Source: CAZUHB01 sp964620445
GTDB lineage: Bacteria; Planctomycetota; B15-G4; CAYZWU01
Assembly (NCBI GenBank): GCA_964620445.1
Contig: CAZUHB010000026.1
Location: 21,077-85,076 of the forward strand
Length of the DNA stretch: 64,000 nucleotides
Reading direction: 5' to 3'
The translations under genes and the position numbers were made by a program. This document shows positions 49,947 to 59,330 of this stretch, piece by piece (the stretch's first letter is position 1; each line of letters begins with the position of its first letter). The notes beneath the pieces are model-generated. The model did no database searches. It saw only the letters and a list, made by a program, of their open reading frames with translations, and was not told the origin of the DNA.

Positions 49947-51790
49947 GATCTCCCCTCCACGTTGGCAGTACTGATTGCGTCCTGGAACGCCATGACCGGC
50001 CGAGGCTGCAGGCCCTTCTGCCAGGCCCCTTCGCGGTCGAGGATTGCCGACTGGGCCACCTGCGCCGGACAGGCGCACACCGCGCCCTGCGCTTCCAGCG
50101 CGTCGATCAGGTCGGCCCGTTCCGCGGGATCGATCCGGAACCGGAACTCGCCGCACCCCGCGGGCGGCTTGGCCGCCGACGGACTTGGCGGCTTGGCCGC
50201 CGACGTTTTGAGAACCACACCGGCGAGGCTGTCGAAGGTGATCAGCTCCACATCGTCGCCGAAGTCGGGCGCGCACTCCTCGGCGCAGAAGGCATAGACG
50301 CGCCGCGCACCGCTCTCGACCACCTGCCGGACAGTCATGAAAGCGGGAGCGTCGATCCCCTTCTGCCGCAAGAGTGCGGCGCTGTCCTCGAGAAGGGTCC
50401 GCAATCGGTTGTCGGTCACGATCAGCGACAGAAGCCTGTCCAGGGCGGGCAGGTCGCCCACGTAGACGGCCCCGTCGTCCGCGCCGCTGCCGAAGCGCGC
50501 GGCCAGGTCCGCCGGCAGGGAGGGATCGAGCTCTTTTCGTTCGAAGAGCCATTGCACGATCCGCCTGGCGCGGTCCATCCCGGCCGGAGCATCGTTGCCC
50601 CGCGTCGAAAATGTTGCCGCCAGCGGCGTGGCTCCGAACGTGGCTTCACTGTCGGCGCACGCTCTGGCCGGTCCGTCGAAACCTGCAGGCGGAACGATGA
50701 ACAGCGCGCGGCCGGCGCCAAGGCCGGCGAGCGCCGCAAGCTCCTCGCACACGCGCACCCGTTCCTCGGCCATCTCTTCGCCCGGCCCGAACTCGCACGT
50801 TTCCTTGTTCCGACCGACAACGAGGACACCCCTCGCGCCGCGCGCCAGACACTCGAGCATATGGTCCACGGTGACCCGCCCCACGCAGGGAACGGAGACC
50901 GCGATCGCGTCGCCGGGAAGGATCGAGCGCGGGCAGGCGAAGACAACGACCTTGTCCTTTATCTCCTTCTCCGGAAGAGTTATCTCCGGGCGGCTTCTCC
51001 GGATCGCGCCGGTCGGACAGGTTCCGGCACAGAGACCGCAGCTCACGCAGACGTCGGGCGCGATCGCCGCCACGAGGGCGCCGGTCATGAAAAGCTTCAC
51101 GCGCGGGATCGACAGGGGACAGACCTCCTCGCAGAGGCCGCAACCGCGGCAGTTCTCGGCCACCACCTCGTAGGGAGGCAGCTCGAATTCCCTGTTCCAG
51201 ATGCGCGTCACGTTGCGGCCGCGGTCGAGCACGATCTCGCCCGTGGGGCAGACGAGCGCGCACGCGCCGCACCCGGTGCAATCCTCGCCGACCTTGTCGG
51301 GCCGCGGGCCGACCTCCTTTTCCGATCCCCGTCCGAGAGCGGCGATCGCCGCGGGGCCGAGATCCTGGCAGACGCGGACGCAAAGGCCGCACATGACGCA
51401 TTTGTCCGCGCCCTCGATCGGCGTGAAGCCGCTCGCGTCGATTCCCTCGGCGTGCGCCATCTGGCGCACCACCTCGGCATCGGCGCAACGCGCGAGAAGC
51501 ATCTCGAGCAGGGTGCGGCGTGTGACCACGACCCGGTCGGATCCTGTCGACACGATGAGCCCCGGTTCGACCGGATAGAGGCACGAGGTCACGAGGCCCG
51601 ACCAGCCTTTCCAGTCCTTGTGCGTGATCTCGACCACGCAGAGACGGCAAGCGCCGGTCGGTTCGAGCGCGTCGTGCTGGCAGAGGGTGGGCACATCGAT
51701 CCCCATGTCGCGGATCACCTCGAGGAGCATGGTGCCCTTTGCGGCCACGATCTCGCGGCCGTCGATCGTGATTGTGAAGGTTTCGGTCAT
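49943..51790 (-). CDS. NuoG/HoxU-like Fe-S protein fused to an MvhD-like domain
   Basis: 615 residues. A plant-type 2Fe-2S domain has Cys37, Cys48, Cys51 and Cys70. Four 4Fe-4S motifs follow at about 131-141, 171-181, 214-224 and 248-258. Residues about 280-370 resemble the MvhD/FlpD delta subunit of heterodisulfide-linked enzymes (VVFACPRS, VPCVGRV, GARGVLVVGRNKETCEFGPGEEM). The family Gly-Cys-His there reads Gly-Arg-Asn, so one cluster ligand is missing. The last 150 residues I cannot assign. Six bases separate it from the NuoEF-like gene; the ATGA overlap couples it to the next gene. The Shine-Dalgarno is weak. It likely passes electrons between the diaphorase and the flavoproteins. Confidence 0.8.
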   Translation of the reverse strand: MTETFTITIDGREIVAAKGTMLLEVIRDMGIDVPTLCQHDALEPTGACRLCVVEITHKDWKGWSGLVTSCLYPVEPGLIVSTGSDRVVVTRRTLLEMLLARCADAEVVRQMAHAEGIDASGFTPIEGADKCVMCGLCVRVCQDLGPAAIAALGRGSEKEVGPRPDKVGEDCTGCGACALVCPTGEIVLDRGRNVTRIWNREFELPPYEVVAENCRGCGLCEEVCPLSIPRVKLFMTGALVAAIAPDVCVSCGLCAGTCPTGAIRRSRPEITLPEKEIKDKVVVFACPRSILPGDAIAVSVPCVGRVTVDHMLECLARGARGVLVVGRNKETCEFGPGEEMAEERVRVCEELAALAGLGAGRALFIVPPAGFDGPARACADSEATFGATPLAATFSTRGNDAPAGMDRARRIVQWLFERKELDPSLPADLAARFGSGADDGAVYVGDLPALDRLLSLIVTDNRLRTLLEDSAALLRQKGIDAPAFMTVRQVVESGARRVYAFCAEECAPDFGDDVELITFDSLAGVVLKTSAAKPPSPSAAKPPAGCGEFRFRIDPAERADLIDALEAQGAVCACPAQVAQSAILDREGAWQKGLQPRPVMAFQDAISTANVEGRS

Positions 51791-51796
51791 CGTCTT

Positions 51797-54226
51797 TTAC
51801 ACCGTGATAATGGAATCGAACTTGCAGCTCGCCACACAGATCCCGCAGCGGTCGCAGAGCGCCGCGTCGATCGTGTGGGGTTTCTTCTTCTCGCCCGTGA
51901 TCGCATCGCGCGGACAGGCTTTCATGCAGAGGTTGCAGCCGTTGCAGGTCTCGTTGATCGCGTAGGTGATCAACGCCCGGCACACGCCCGCCGGACACTG
52001 CTTCTCCTCGATGTGCGCCTCGTACTCGCTCCTGAAGTAGCGCAAGGTGGAACGGACCGGATTGGCCGCGCTCTTTCCGAGCCCGCAGAGTGAACCGTCG
52101 TCGAGCACCTCGAAGAGCTGTTCGAGACGGACGAGATCCTCGGCGCGCCCCTTGCCGTCGCAGATCCGGTCGAGGATCTCCTTCGTGTTGAGAAGGCCGA
52201 GTCTGCACGCCGTGCACTTGCCGCACGACTCCTCGTAGAGAAACTCGATGAAGTAGCGGGCCACGTCGACCATGCACGTGTCCTCGTCCATGACGATCAT
52301 TCCGCCCGAGCCCATCATCGAGCCCGCCTTGGTCAACTCGTCGAAATCGACGGGAAGATCGAGAAGTTCCTCGGGAACGCACCCGCCCGACGGTCCGCCG
52401 GTCTGGACAGCCTTGAATCTCTTTCCCTTCGGGATGCCGCCGCCGATATCGAAAACGATCTCGCGGAGCGTGAGCCCCATGGGAACCTCGACAAGGCCCG
52501 TGTTGTTCACCTTCCCCACGAGCGAGAAGATCTTGGTGCCCTTGCTCCTGTCCGTTCCGATCGTGTTGTACCAGTCGGCGCCTTTTTCGACGATCAGCGG
52601 CACGTTGGCCCAGGTCTCCACGTTGTTGAGCACCGTCGGTTTGCCCCAGAGGCCGCTCTCGGCCGTGTGGATGTATTTTGCCCGGGGCTCTCCCACCTTC
52701 CCCTCGATCGACGTCATGAGCGCTGTCGATTCACCGCACACGAACGCCCCGCCCCCGCGGCTGATCCGTATGTCATAGGAGAACGCGGACCCGAGAATGT
52801 TCTCGCCCAGGAGCCCCGCTCCGCGCGCCTGCTCGAGGGCGATCTCCAGGTTGGCCACCGCCTTGGGGTACTCATGCCTCACGTAGACATAGCCTTCGGC
52901 CCGGGCAGGGTCGAAGGCACCGGCCCCGTCCTCGCGGTTCGCGCCCGGGGCCGCGATCGCGAACGCGCCGATGACCATCCCCTCGATCACCGAATGGGGA
53001 TTCCCCTCGAGAAGGGAGCAGTCCATGAACGCCCCCGGATCGCCCTCGTCGGCATTGCAGAGGATGTACTTCCGGTCGGACACATTCTTGCAGCACGACG
53101 CCCACTTGCGCGCGGCCAGGAAGCCGGCCCCGCCCCTTCCGCGCAGTCCCGCGCGGCGGACCTCGTCGATCAGGGCGTCCGGATCGTTCGCCTCGAGCAC
53201 CCCGGCCAGGGACCGGTAGCCTCCCGCGGCGATGTAGTCCTCGATGCTGTTCGGATCGAGATGGGCGTTCCGGCTCATGAGAAGGCGCTTCTGCCTGGCG
53301 TAGAAGGGGATCTCCTTCTCCAGCGCGATCGGTTCGCCCGTGGCCGGATCCTTGTAGACGAAGCGCTCGATGATCTCTCCCTTGCGGATCGTGGTCTCGA
53401 TGATCTCGGCCACGTCCTCGGGCTTCACCCTCTGGTAGAGGATTCCTTGCGGTCTGATCACGACGAGCAATCCCCGCTCGCAGAATCCGTGGCATCCGTT
53501 CGACTGGATGCGCACCTCGTCCGAGAGCCGCGCCTCCGCGAGGCCGGCGCCGAATGCGGCGATCAGCTTGTCGGCACCCAGGGCGCGGCACCCGCTTCCG
53601 GCACAGATCGAGATGACCGTGCTCTGGTCTTCGCGCGACGCGCGGAGCGTCTTGCGCAACTCCTCGAGTCCGGCAATATCGACGAGCGGACCGGGCGCCT
53701 GGTGAAGGGCAGACGGGGCCGGGGGTGCGCAAGATCCGCAGCAACTCTCCTGGTCGGCGTGCTCTCCGGTTCGGCATTTCTCGATCGTGCGGGAGAGCTT
53801 TCGGGGAGTCATCTCGCCATGGATCTCGTCATCGACGAGGAGCACGGGACCGAGTGCACAGGCCCCCACGCAATGCACCGAGTTGAGAGAAAACTCGAGG
53901 TCATCGGTGGTCCCGCCCGTTCCCACGCCGAGTTCTTCCGAAAGCTGGTTGACCAAGCGGCCCGCACCGCGCACGTGGCAGGCTGTTCCGGTGCACACGT
54001 CGATCTTGTGCCGGCCGCGCGGCTCGAGAGAGAAAGCCTTGTAGAAGGACGCCACCGAGTAGACACGGCTCCGCGGAAGGCCGAGTCCGGCCGCGATGGT
54101 GTTGATCGCCTCCTCAGGCAAGTAGTTGAGGGCCTCCTGAACGTCCTGAAGGACCATGATGAGGCTCGATTCCTGCCGCTCGTAGCGGTCCAGGATCTCG
54201 TGGACGGTGGTGGCTTGCGAAGACAT
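51797..54226 (-). CDS. fused NuoE-NuoF-type NADH diaphorase
   Basis: 809 residues. The N-terminal ~155 residues are NuoE-like (24 kDa thioredoxin-fold 2Fe-2S, CTGTACHVRGAG and CVGACALGP). A second thioredoxin-like 2Fe-2S domain follows (CAGSGCRALGADKL, CHGFCERGLLVV), as at the N-terminus of HydB/HndC. Then comes NuoF with RGRGGAGFLAARKW, NADEGDPGAFMDCSLLEGNP, FVCGESTALMTSIEGK and SCGKCTACRLG. Two 4Fe-4S motifs close it (CNGCNLCMKACP, CDRCGICVASC). The order matches the NAD-reducing part of bifurcating hydrogenases and formate dehydrogenases, but no catalytic H or formate subunit is present. ATG 54226 follows GGAGAAG. Confidence 0.88.
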   Translation of the reverse strand: MSSQATTVHEILDRYERQESSLIMVLQDVQEALNYLPEEAINTIAAGLGLPRSRVYSVASFYKAFSLEPRGRHKIDVCTGTACHVRGAGRLVNQLSEELGVGTGGTTDDLEFSLNSVHCVGACALGPVLLVDDEIHGEMTPRKLSRTIEKCRTGEHADQESCCGSCAPPAPSALHQAPGPLVDIAGLEELRKTLRASREDQSTVISICAGSGCRALGADKLIAAFGAGLAEARLSDEVRIQSNGCHGFCERGLLVVIRPQGILYQRVKPEDVAEIIETTIRKGEIIERFVYKDPATGEPIALEKEIPFYARQKRLLMSRNAHLDPNSIEDYIAAGGYRSLAGVLEANDPDALIDEVRRAGLRGRGGAGFLAARKWASCCKNVSDRKYILCNADEGDPGAFMDCSLLEGNPHSVIEGMVIGAFAIAAPGANREDGAGAFDPARAEGYVYVRHEYPKAVANLEIALEQARGAGLLGENILGSAFSYDIRISRGGGAFVCGESTALMTSIEGKVGEPRAKYIHTAESGLWGKPTVLNNVETWANVPLIVEKGADWYNTIGTDRSKGTKIFSLVGKVNNTGLVEVPMGLTLREIVFDIGGGIPKGKRFKAVQTGGPSGGCVPEELLDLPVDFDELTKAGSMMGSGGMIVMDEDTCMVDVARYFIEFLYEESCGKCTACRLGLLNTKEILDRICDGKGRAEDLVRLEQLFEVLDDGSLCGLGKSAANPVRSTLRYFRSEYEAHIEEKQCPAGVCRALITYAINETCNGCNLCMKACPRDAITGEKKKPHTIDAALCDRCGICVASCKFDSIITV

Positions 54227-54257
54227 CACTTCTCCGAGGATCAGGATAAAAGGGCCC

Positions 54258-54285
54258 ATTCTATTTTTTTATTAATCTCTGTCCA
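54258..54285 (-). promoter_or_regulatory. promoter of the NuoEF-to-DAO gene cluster
   Basis: On the minus strand TGGACA (54280-54285) and TAGAAT (54258-54263) are 16 bases apart. The -10 is 32 bases before the NuoEF-like start, giving a short leader. It lies between the terminator of the upstream Asp-box gene and the cluster. Confidence 0.6.
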
Positions 54286-54325
54286 TAGGGGAAATGAGAT
54301 AGATGCTGTTTGCCGGCAGGGATCG

Positions 54326-54354
54326 AAAAAAAGCGCGGCTCTCGCGGGCCGCGC
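54326..54354 (-). terminator. intrinsic terminator after the first Asp-box gene
   Basis: On the minus strand GCGCGGC (54348-54354) pairs with GCCGCGC (54333-54339) over an eight-base loop, followed by seven T. It insulates the four-gene redox cluster from the Asp-box gene ending at 54391. Confidence 0.92.
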
Positions 54355-54390
54355 AGGATTTCTTGGGTTTTTCCCGAAGGGCGGTCCGGC

Positions 54391-56766
54391 TTACAGGCCG
54401 CCCACCTGAAATGCGTCGATGTAAAGGCTGAATCCATCGGAATTGGGATTCTTCGTGCCTGTCACCTCGATCCTCAGGGAGTGCTCGCCGGGCGGAAGTC
54501 CGGTGGTTCGAAAGAGTTCGGCCTGCCACTCGGGCTGGGCCGAATAGAGATCGACGGTCGTCATGAACACGCCGTCGAGATAGACTGCCGCGATACCGCC
54601 CGAGGGCGCTTTCGCACCCACCGCCTTGATCGAGTCTCCCAGGAAGAAGATCTCGGCAAAATCGGTGGGCGTCCGGGAGTAGCTCAGTCTCCCGCCTGAT
54701 GCGAAGGAATCGTAGTAGATACCCCACGAACCGCTCAGCCGCACAAAATTGTTCCAGTCGTCATAGTACCTGATGTTGAGGACCTGAGACCAAATAGCCC
54801 CATCATCGGCCGACCGGTAGACTCCGTGCCAACCGCCCACGTAAACCGTCTTGTCAACAGCGTAGTCGGGGCTGAGCGCGATACACAAGATGAATTCGCC
54901 CGCAAGGCCGGACTGAAGCCAGGTCTGGCCGCCGTCGGTCGACTTGTAGATCCCGGTTCCCTTGCCGGCCATGAAAAGGGTCTGATCGGTGACGTAATCA
55001 GGAGAGAACACGACATCTCTGATCACGTCATTGCCGATCCCTTTCGAAGCGCGGATCCACGTGTTTCCACGGTCGATCGACTTGAAAAGCCCCTGACTCG
55101 CTGTTCCGGCGAGTACGAGCCCGTCGTTGGTAAAGTTGGGAGATACGGCCAGGGTAAGGACGGCGTACTGGTCGAAGACCTTGTCCCAGACCGAACCGCC
55201 GTCGACTGTACGGAAAATACCCTCTTTCGAACCGGTAAAGAGGGTCTGGTCCACTGGGTAGTCGGGTGATATGGCCAGGCTGTTCAGCGAAGTACCAGCA
55301 TCGAGCGCCGTGAAACTGTCTCCGCCGTCTGTTGTTTTGTAGATCGTGTGGACCGCCTCTTCGCCGTTGCCGGCAAAGAGCGTCCCGTCAGTGGCAAAGC
55401 CGGGTGATATGGCCAGTGACTTGCAGTAGAACCATTCACTGGCGGGATCGAGTTCATACCAAGATTCGCCCTGAACGGACGACTTCATGACATCGTCCCA
55501 GATGCCGGTGAAAAGGAGGTTATCCTGGCTGAAATTCGGGCTTACGGCCAGCGCAGCCGGAAACATCCACTTGAGGCCGGTGTTGACCGCTTGCCAGCTG
55601 TCTCCCTTGTCTCTGGATCTGTAGACCCCGCCGCCGTAGGCAGCGACGAAGAGAGTCCCGTCGGAGGCAAAGGTCGGACTCAGCACGAGATCGCGGACCA
55701 TGTTCTCGCCGAACAGGTCGAGGTGTCGCCAGTTGGTCATGCTCGAATGCAGCCTGTGCAAACCTTCCCACGCGCCGAGGAAGACAACATGGTCGTTTTC
55801 GAAATCGGGCGAAAACCCGAAGCAGAAGTAATGGTCATCGGTCTGCACCGCCTGGTAATCGAGACCACGGTTGAGGCTGTCGAAGAGATTCCCTCCGTCG
55901 CGGGAGATAAAGACTCCCACGTTCTTGGTCGCAATCAAAAGCGTCTGATCCTGAACGAACTGGGGCGACAGGCCGATGGCGTTGATCTGGAAATCGGTGA
56001 TCCCGGCGTTTCGGTCTTGCCAGGTCCGGCCGCCATCGGTCGACTTGAAGAGTCCCCAGCCGTGGACTCCGACGAAAATGGTCTGGTCCCCCTCGAACCC
56101 GGGAGAGATACCGAGAGCGGCGACGTTGAAACCGGAAAAAGACGAATTGAGCGGATTAAACCAGAACTGACCGCCATCGGTCGATTTGTAGATCCCTTCT
56201 TCGGTCCCAACGAAAATGGTTTGATCCTGGCCGTACGACGGGGAGATCACGATGTTGTTGATCTTTTTGTTGGGCAGGCCGGTATTGAACGGTGTCCATG
56301 TCGAACCTCCGTCGACCGACTTGAACAAACCGGTGTTCAACAAGGCGCAAAAGAGGGTCTGGTCGGCTCGATAATCGGGAGACACGGCCAGGGCCGTGAC
56401 GTTCCATCCGCTCAGCCCCGTGCTCGAATCATCCCATTGCGCTCCGCCGTCGGTGGTTCTGTAAATCCTACCGTGGTGGATCCCGGCAAAAATCGTCTCG
56501 TCAGCGCCGAAGTCGGGCGACATGGCCATGCAGATGACCTTGGAATAGGGCAGCCCGTTGTGGGACGGGGTCCATGTCAATCCTCCGTCCGTCGATTTCA
56601 CGATGAATTTCGACATGTAGTCGATGGAGCAAAAGACTGTTTTGTCCGTCTCGAAATTCGGGCTCACGCTGACCGAGTAGACAACATCGTGAGGAGTATG
56701 CGCCCAGAGGCCTTGCAGGAAGAGCAGACTGAAGGCCAGTGCCAGGGTGCCAATGCGTTTACTCAT
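54391..56766 (-). CDS. exported Asp-box (BNR-like) beta-propeller protein, copy 1
   Basis: 791 residues with a signal peptide (MSKRIGTLALAFSLLFLQGLWA) and then HTPHDVV. About 13 Asp-box-like motifs (KSTDGGLTW, KSVDGGSTW, RTVDGGSVW and degenerate forms) alternate with SPDFxxDxTLFxG strands, giving two or more beta-propellers of the sortilin/sialidase-like type, without sialidase Arg-triad signals. The last 110 residues are a surface-protein module with WGIYYDSFASGGRLSYS and VYLDGVFMTTVDLYS, found elsewhere as a carbohydrate- or wall-associated ending. It is a paralogue of the next gene. GGAG lies 8 bases before the ATG. Confidence 0.85.
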   Translation of the reverse strand: MSKRIGTLALAFSLLFLQGLWAHTPHDVVYSVSVSPNFETDKTVFCSIDYMSKFIVKSTDGGLTWTPSHNGLPYSKVICMAMSPDFGADETIFAGIHHGRIYRTTDGGAQWDDSSTGLSGWNVTALAVSPDYRADQTLFCALLNTGLFKSVDGGSTWTPFNTGLPNKKINNIVISPSYGQDQTIFVGTEEGIYKSTDGGQFWFNPLNSSFSGFNVAALGISPGFEGDQTIFVGVHGWGLFKSTDGGRTWQDRNAGITDFQINAIGLSPQFVQDQTLLIATKNVGVFISRDGGNLFDSLNRGLDYQAVQTDDHYFCFGFSPDFENDHVVFLGAWEGLHRLHSSMTNWRHLDLFGENMVRDLVLSPTFASDGTLFVAAYGGGVYRSRDKGDSWQAVNTGLKWMFPAALAVSPNFSQDNLLFTGIWDDVMKSSVQGESWYELDPASEWFYCKSLAISPGFATDGTLFAGNGEEAVHTIYKTTDGGDSFTALDAGTSLNSLAISPDYPVDQTLFTGSKEGIFRTVDGGSVWDKVFDQYAVLTLAVSPNFTNDGLVLAGTASQGLFKSIDRGNTWIRASKGIGNDVIRDVVFSPDYVTDQTLFMAGKGTGIYKSTDGGQTWLQSGLAGEFILCIALSPDYAVDKTVYVGGWHGVYRSADDGAIWSQVLNIRYYDDWNNFVRLSGSWGIYYDSFASGGRLSYSRTPTDFAEIFFLGDSIKAVGAKAPSGGIAAVYLDGVFMTTVDLYSAQPEWQAELFRTTGLPPGEHSLRIEVTGTKNPNSDGFSLYIDAFQVGGL

Positions 56767-56945
56767 TTCACGGTCTCCATAAAAACGTTCTCACCTCTCG
56801 ATGCGTGGAGCCGAAGACCTCCGCGCGAGACCGATCGAAAAACCGATCCCTGAAATATTCGGTTGCTGATCTACGCGGATCGAGCTGCTGTCATCCAGCG
56901 ACAGGGTCCGACGTTTCAGATTCATTCTTCATCAAGGAGATCGTC

Positions 56946-59330
56946 TCAGTACCCGTACTCGAAGGCATCGACGAAAACGCTCGTCCCCGTAGAAGAGCTG
57001 TTATTGGTTCCCGTCACCTGGATGGTGATCGTATGGGAGCCGTAATCGAGGTCTGTCACGGTGAACAGAACCTCCTGATACTCCATTGTGGGCGAATACA
57101 GATCTATATATTTCTGAAAGGCGCCATCGATATAAACACAGGCCCATCCCGCGAAACTCGATTTGGCGCCGATCCACGAGATCCAGTCGCCGTAGAAAGT
57201 GAACTCAGCCGTGGCAAAAGCCGTACTCGACACCGAGACCGTGGACGCACTGGTGAACGGGTCGTGGTAGCGCCCCCAGTCACCGGACAGGACCACGAAC
57301 TCGGACTCGTCGTCGCGGCGGTGCAGGTTCTGCACCCGTTCCCACGTGGCGCCCCGGTCGGTCGATCTCATCACACCCTCCCAGGTGCCGAGAAACAGGG
57401 TTCTGTCATTGACGAAATCGGGCGAGATCGCCGAGGAGAGGATGAACTGGCCCTGAAGGCCGAGATAGGACCAGCTGGCAGCCCCGTCGGTCGACCTGAA
57501 AAGGCCGCGGCTCTTCGTGCCCGCGAACAGGGTCTGGTCGCCGGCGAAATCGGGCGAGATGAAAATCGTGTTGACCGTGACCTCTCCCATGCCGTTGCTC
57601 ACCTCTGTCCACGAATTGCCGGAGTCGGTCGACATGTGAACACCATACTCGCCCACCCCGGCGAACAAGGTGCCGTCGACGCCGTAGTCCGGCGACAGGC
57701 AGATCGTGTGCACGAACTCGCCGTTGAGGCCGACCAGATCCCAGACGAATCCGCCGTCGGTCGAGCGGCAGACACCGAACATGGTCCCCGCAAAGATCGT
57801 CTGATCAGATGCGTAGTCGGGCGAGACCGCCAGGCAGCGCGCCATGGGAAAACCGGGATCGATCGGCGTAAAAGTCGTTCCGCCATCGGTGGTCTTGTAG
57901 AGCGCATAGGTTCCGTTCGAACCGTTGCCGGCGAAAAAGGTCTTGTCCGCGGCATAATCGGGCGAAATGGCCAGGGACCGGATGTAGATGAAATCGGAAG
58001 AGTTGACAGGCAGGACATACCACGAATTGCCGCTCAGCGCCGACTTGTCCACGCCCGCTGAATCAGCAGCCAGAACGGTCTTGTCGTTTTTGTAGTTGGG
58101 ACTGATCGCCATCGCCGACGTGTGAATACTGCCGAGGCCGGTGTGCGTGGCCGTCCACGTGTCGCCGCGGTCGGTCGTCCTGTAGACACCCCCGCCATAG
58201 GCGCCGACGAAAAGGGTGTTGTCATTCTCGAAATCGGGACTGATCGTCATGCCCCGCGAGAGGTTCTGGCTGAACACATCGAGATGGCGCCAGCGGGTCA
58301 TGTTGTCCACCGATTTATGGAGCCCCTCCCACGTGGCCAGGTAAACGGTCTGATCGTAGGCGAAATCGGGAGAGAAGCTGAATTTAAAGTAGTGGATCGA
58401 GGTTTGGTTGGTCTTCGTGTCGAGACCGCTACTCATGTTGTAGTAGCTGGTCCCGCCGTTGAAGGATCGAAATACACCGGCCTCGCGGGTGGCAACGAGA
58501 ACCGTCTGGTCATTGGCAAAGTCGGGCGACAGCCCCACTGAGGTCACATAGAGTTCCGTCAGACCGCTGTTGCGGCTGTACCAGGTGACCCCGCCGTTGG
58601 TCGACTTGAAGACGCCGAAACCCCACGTTCCAGCGAATACGGTCCTGTCCTGGGCATAGTCCGCGGAAAGGGCGAGGCTGATCACGGGGACGCCGGCTGA
58701 ACCGTAAAGCGGATCGAACCAGCTCGCCCCGCCGTTCGTCGATTTCTTGAGGCCCGACACGGTACCCACGAAGAGGGTCTGGTCGTTGGCGAAATCGGGC
58801 GACACGGCGAGGGAGAATATCGAGTTGCTCGTCATTCCCGTGTTGGCTTCATACCACATGTCCCCGCCGTTGAAAGTCTTGTAGACTCCCTGGTCTTCGG
58901 TTCCGACGAACAGGATCCCGTCATTGGCGAAGTCGGGAGAAAAGGCGATCGTTCTGATCTTCGACTTGGGTAAGCCGTTGGTAGCCAGGTGCCATGTGGC
59001 ACATCCATCTGTCGAACGGAAAATGGTCGTCGACCTGGTCCCGACAAAAGCGGTCCCGTCGTTGGCGAAATCAGGCGACAGGGCCAGGAAGGCGGGCACG
59101 TGGTTCGGATAACCGATCTGCGACGGCACCCACGACTCACCCCGGTTGGTCGATTTCAGGATGTACTGGTTGTTGTGAGAGAGGCAGCAGAAGAGAGTGT
59201 TGTCATTCTCGAAGTTCGGGCTGACCGCCACGGTGGGAACGTTGTCGTGAGGGGAGTGAGCCCGAGTTTCGGCAGGACACGCGAGAAGCAGTACTATTAT
59301 CGGAAGAAGAAAAGTTGCCACTTTTTTCAT
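56946..59330 (-). CDS. exported Asp-box (BNR-like) beta-propeller protein, copy 2
   Basis: 794 residues, with the same architecture as copy 1. A signal peptide (MKKVATFLLPIIVLLLACPAETRA) is followed by HSPHDNVPTVAVSPNFEND. About 14 Asp-box-like units follow (RSTDRGATW, KTTDGGTTF, KSTNGGVTW; several Asp changed to Asn). The C-terminal module has WIGAKSSFAGWACVYIDG and FVDAFEYGY. The paralogues differ in many places, so the duplication is old. The start is ATG 59330, with GGAG about 10 bases upstream. Likely a surface protein; no ligand can be named. Confidence 0.85.
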   Translation of the reverse strand: MKKVATFLLPIIVLLLACPAETRAHSPHDNVPTVAVSPNFENDNTLFCCLSHNNQYILKSTNRGESWVPSQIGYPNHVPAFLALSPDFANDGTAFVGTRSTTIFRSTDGCATWHLATNGLPKSKIRTIAFSPDFANDGILFVGTEDQGVYKTFNGGDMWYEANTGMTSNSIFSLAVSPDFANDQTLFVGTVSGLKKSTNGGASWFDPLYGSAGVPVISLALSADYAQDRTVFAGTWGFGVFKSTNGGVTWYSRNSGLTELYVTSVGLSPDFANDQTVLVATREAGVFRSFNGGTSYYNMSSGLDTKTNQTSIHYFKFSFSPDFAYDQTVYLATWEGLHKSVDNMTRWRHLDVFSQNLSRGMTISPDFENDNTLFVGAYGGGVYRTTDRGDTWTATHTGLGSIHTSAMAISPNYKNDKTVLAADSAGVDKSALSGNSWYVLPVNSSDFIYIRSLAISPDYAADKTFFAGNGSNGTYALYKTTDGGTTFTPIDPGFPMARCLAVSPDYASDQTIFAGTMFGVCRSTDGGFVWDLVGLNGEFVHTICLSPDYGVDGTLFAGVGEYGVHMSTDSGNSWTEVSNGMGEVTVNTIFISPDFAGDQTLFAGTKSRGLFRSTDGAASWSYLGLQGQFILSSAISPDFVNDRTLFLGTWEGVMRSTDRGATWERVQNLHRRDDESEFVVLSGDWGRYHDPFTSASTVSVSSTAFATAEFTFYGDWISWIGAKSSFAGWACVYIDGAFQKYIDLYSPTMEYQEVLFTVTDLDYGSHTITIQVTGTNNSSSTGTSVFVDAFEYGY

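Noticed and set aside
49947..50552. N-terminal extension of the SoxA-like protein by about 200 residues
   Set aside because: The extension reads as Arg/Gly-rich out-of-frame sequence of the preceding gene; GGAGGGGAG and ATG 49946 give a natural start.
46688..54226. Bifurcating [FeFe]- or [NiFe]-hydrogenase
   Set aside because: The electron module is similar, but no HydA H-cluster Cys motifs (TSCCPxW, MPCxxKxxE) or NiFe large subunit were found.
51797..54226. Part of respiratory complex I
   Set aside because: NuoE and NuoF are fused with extra ferredoxin domains, and no membrane or NuoCD subunits are nearby.
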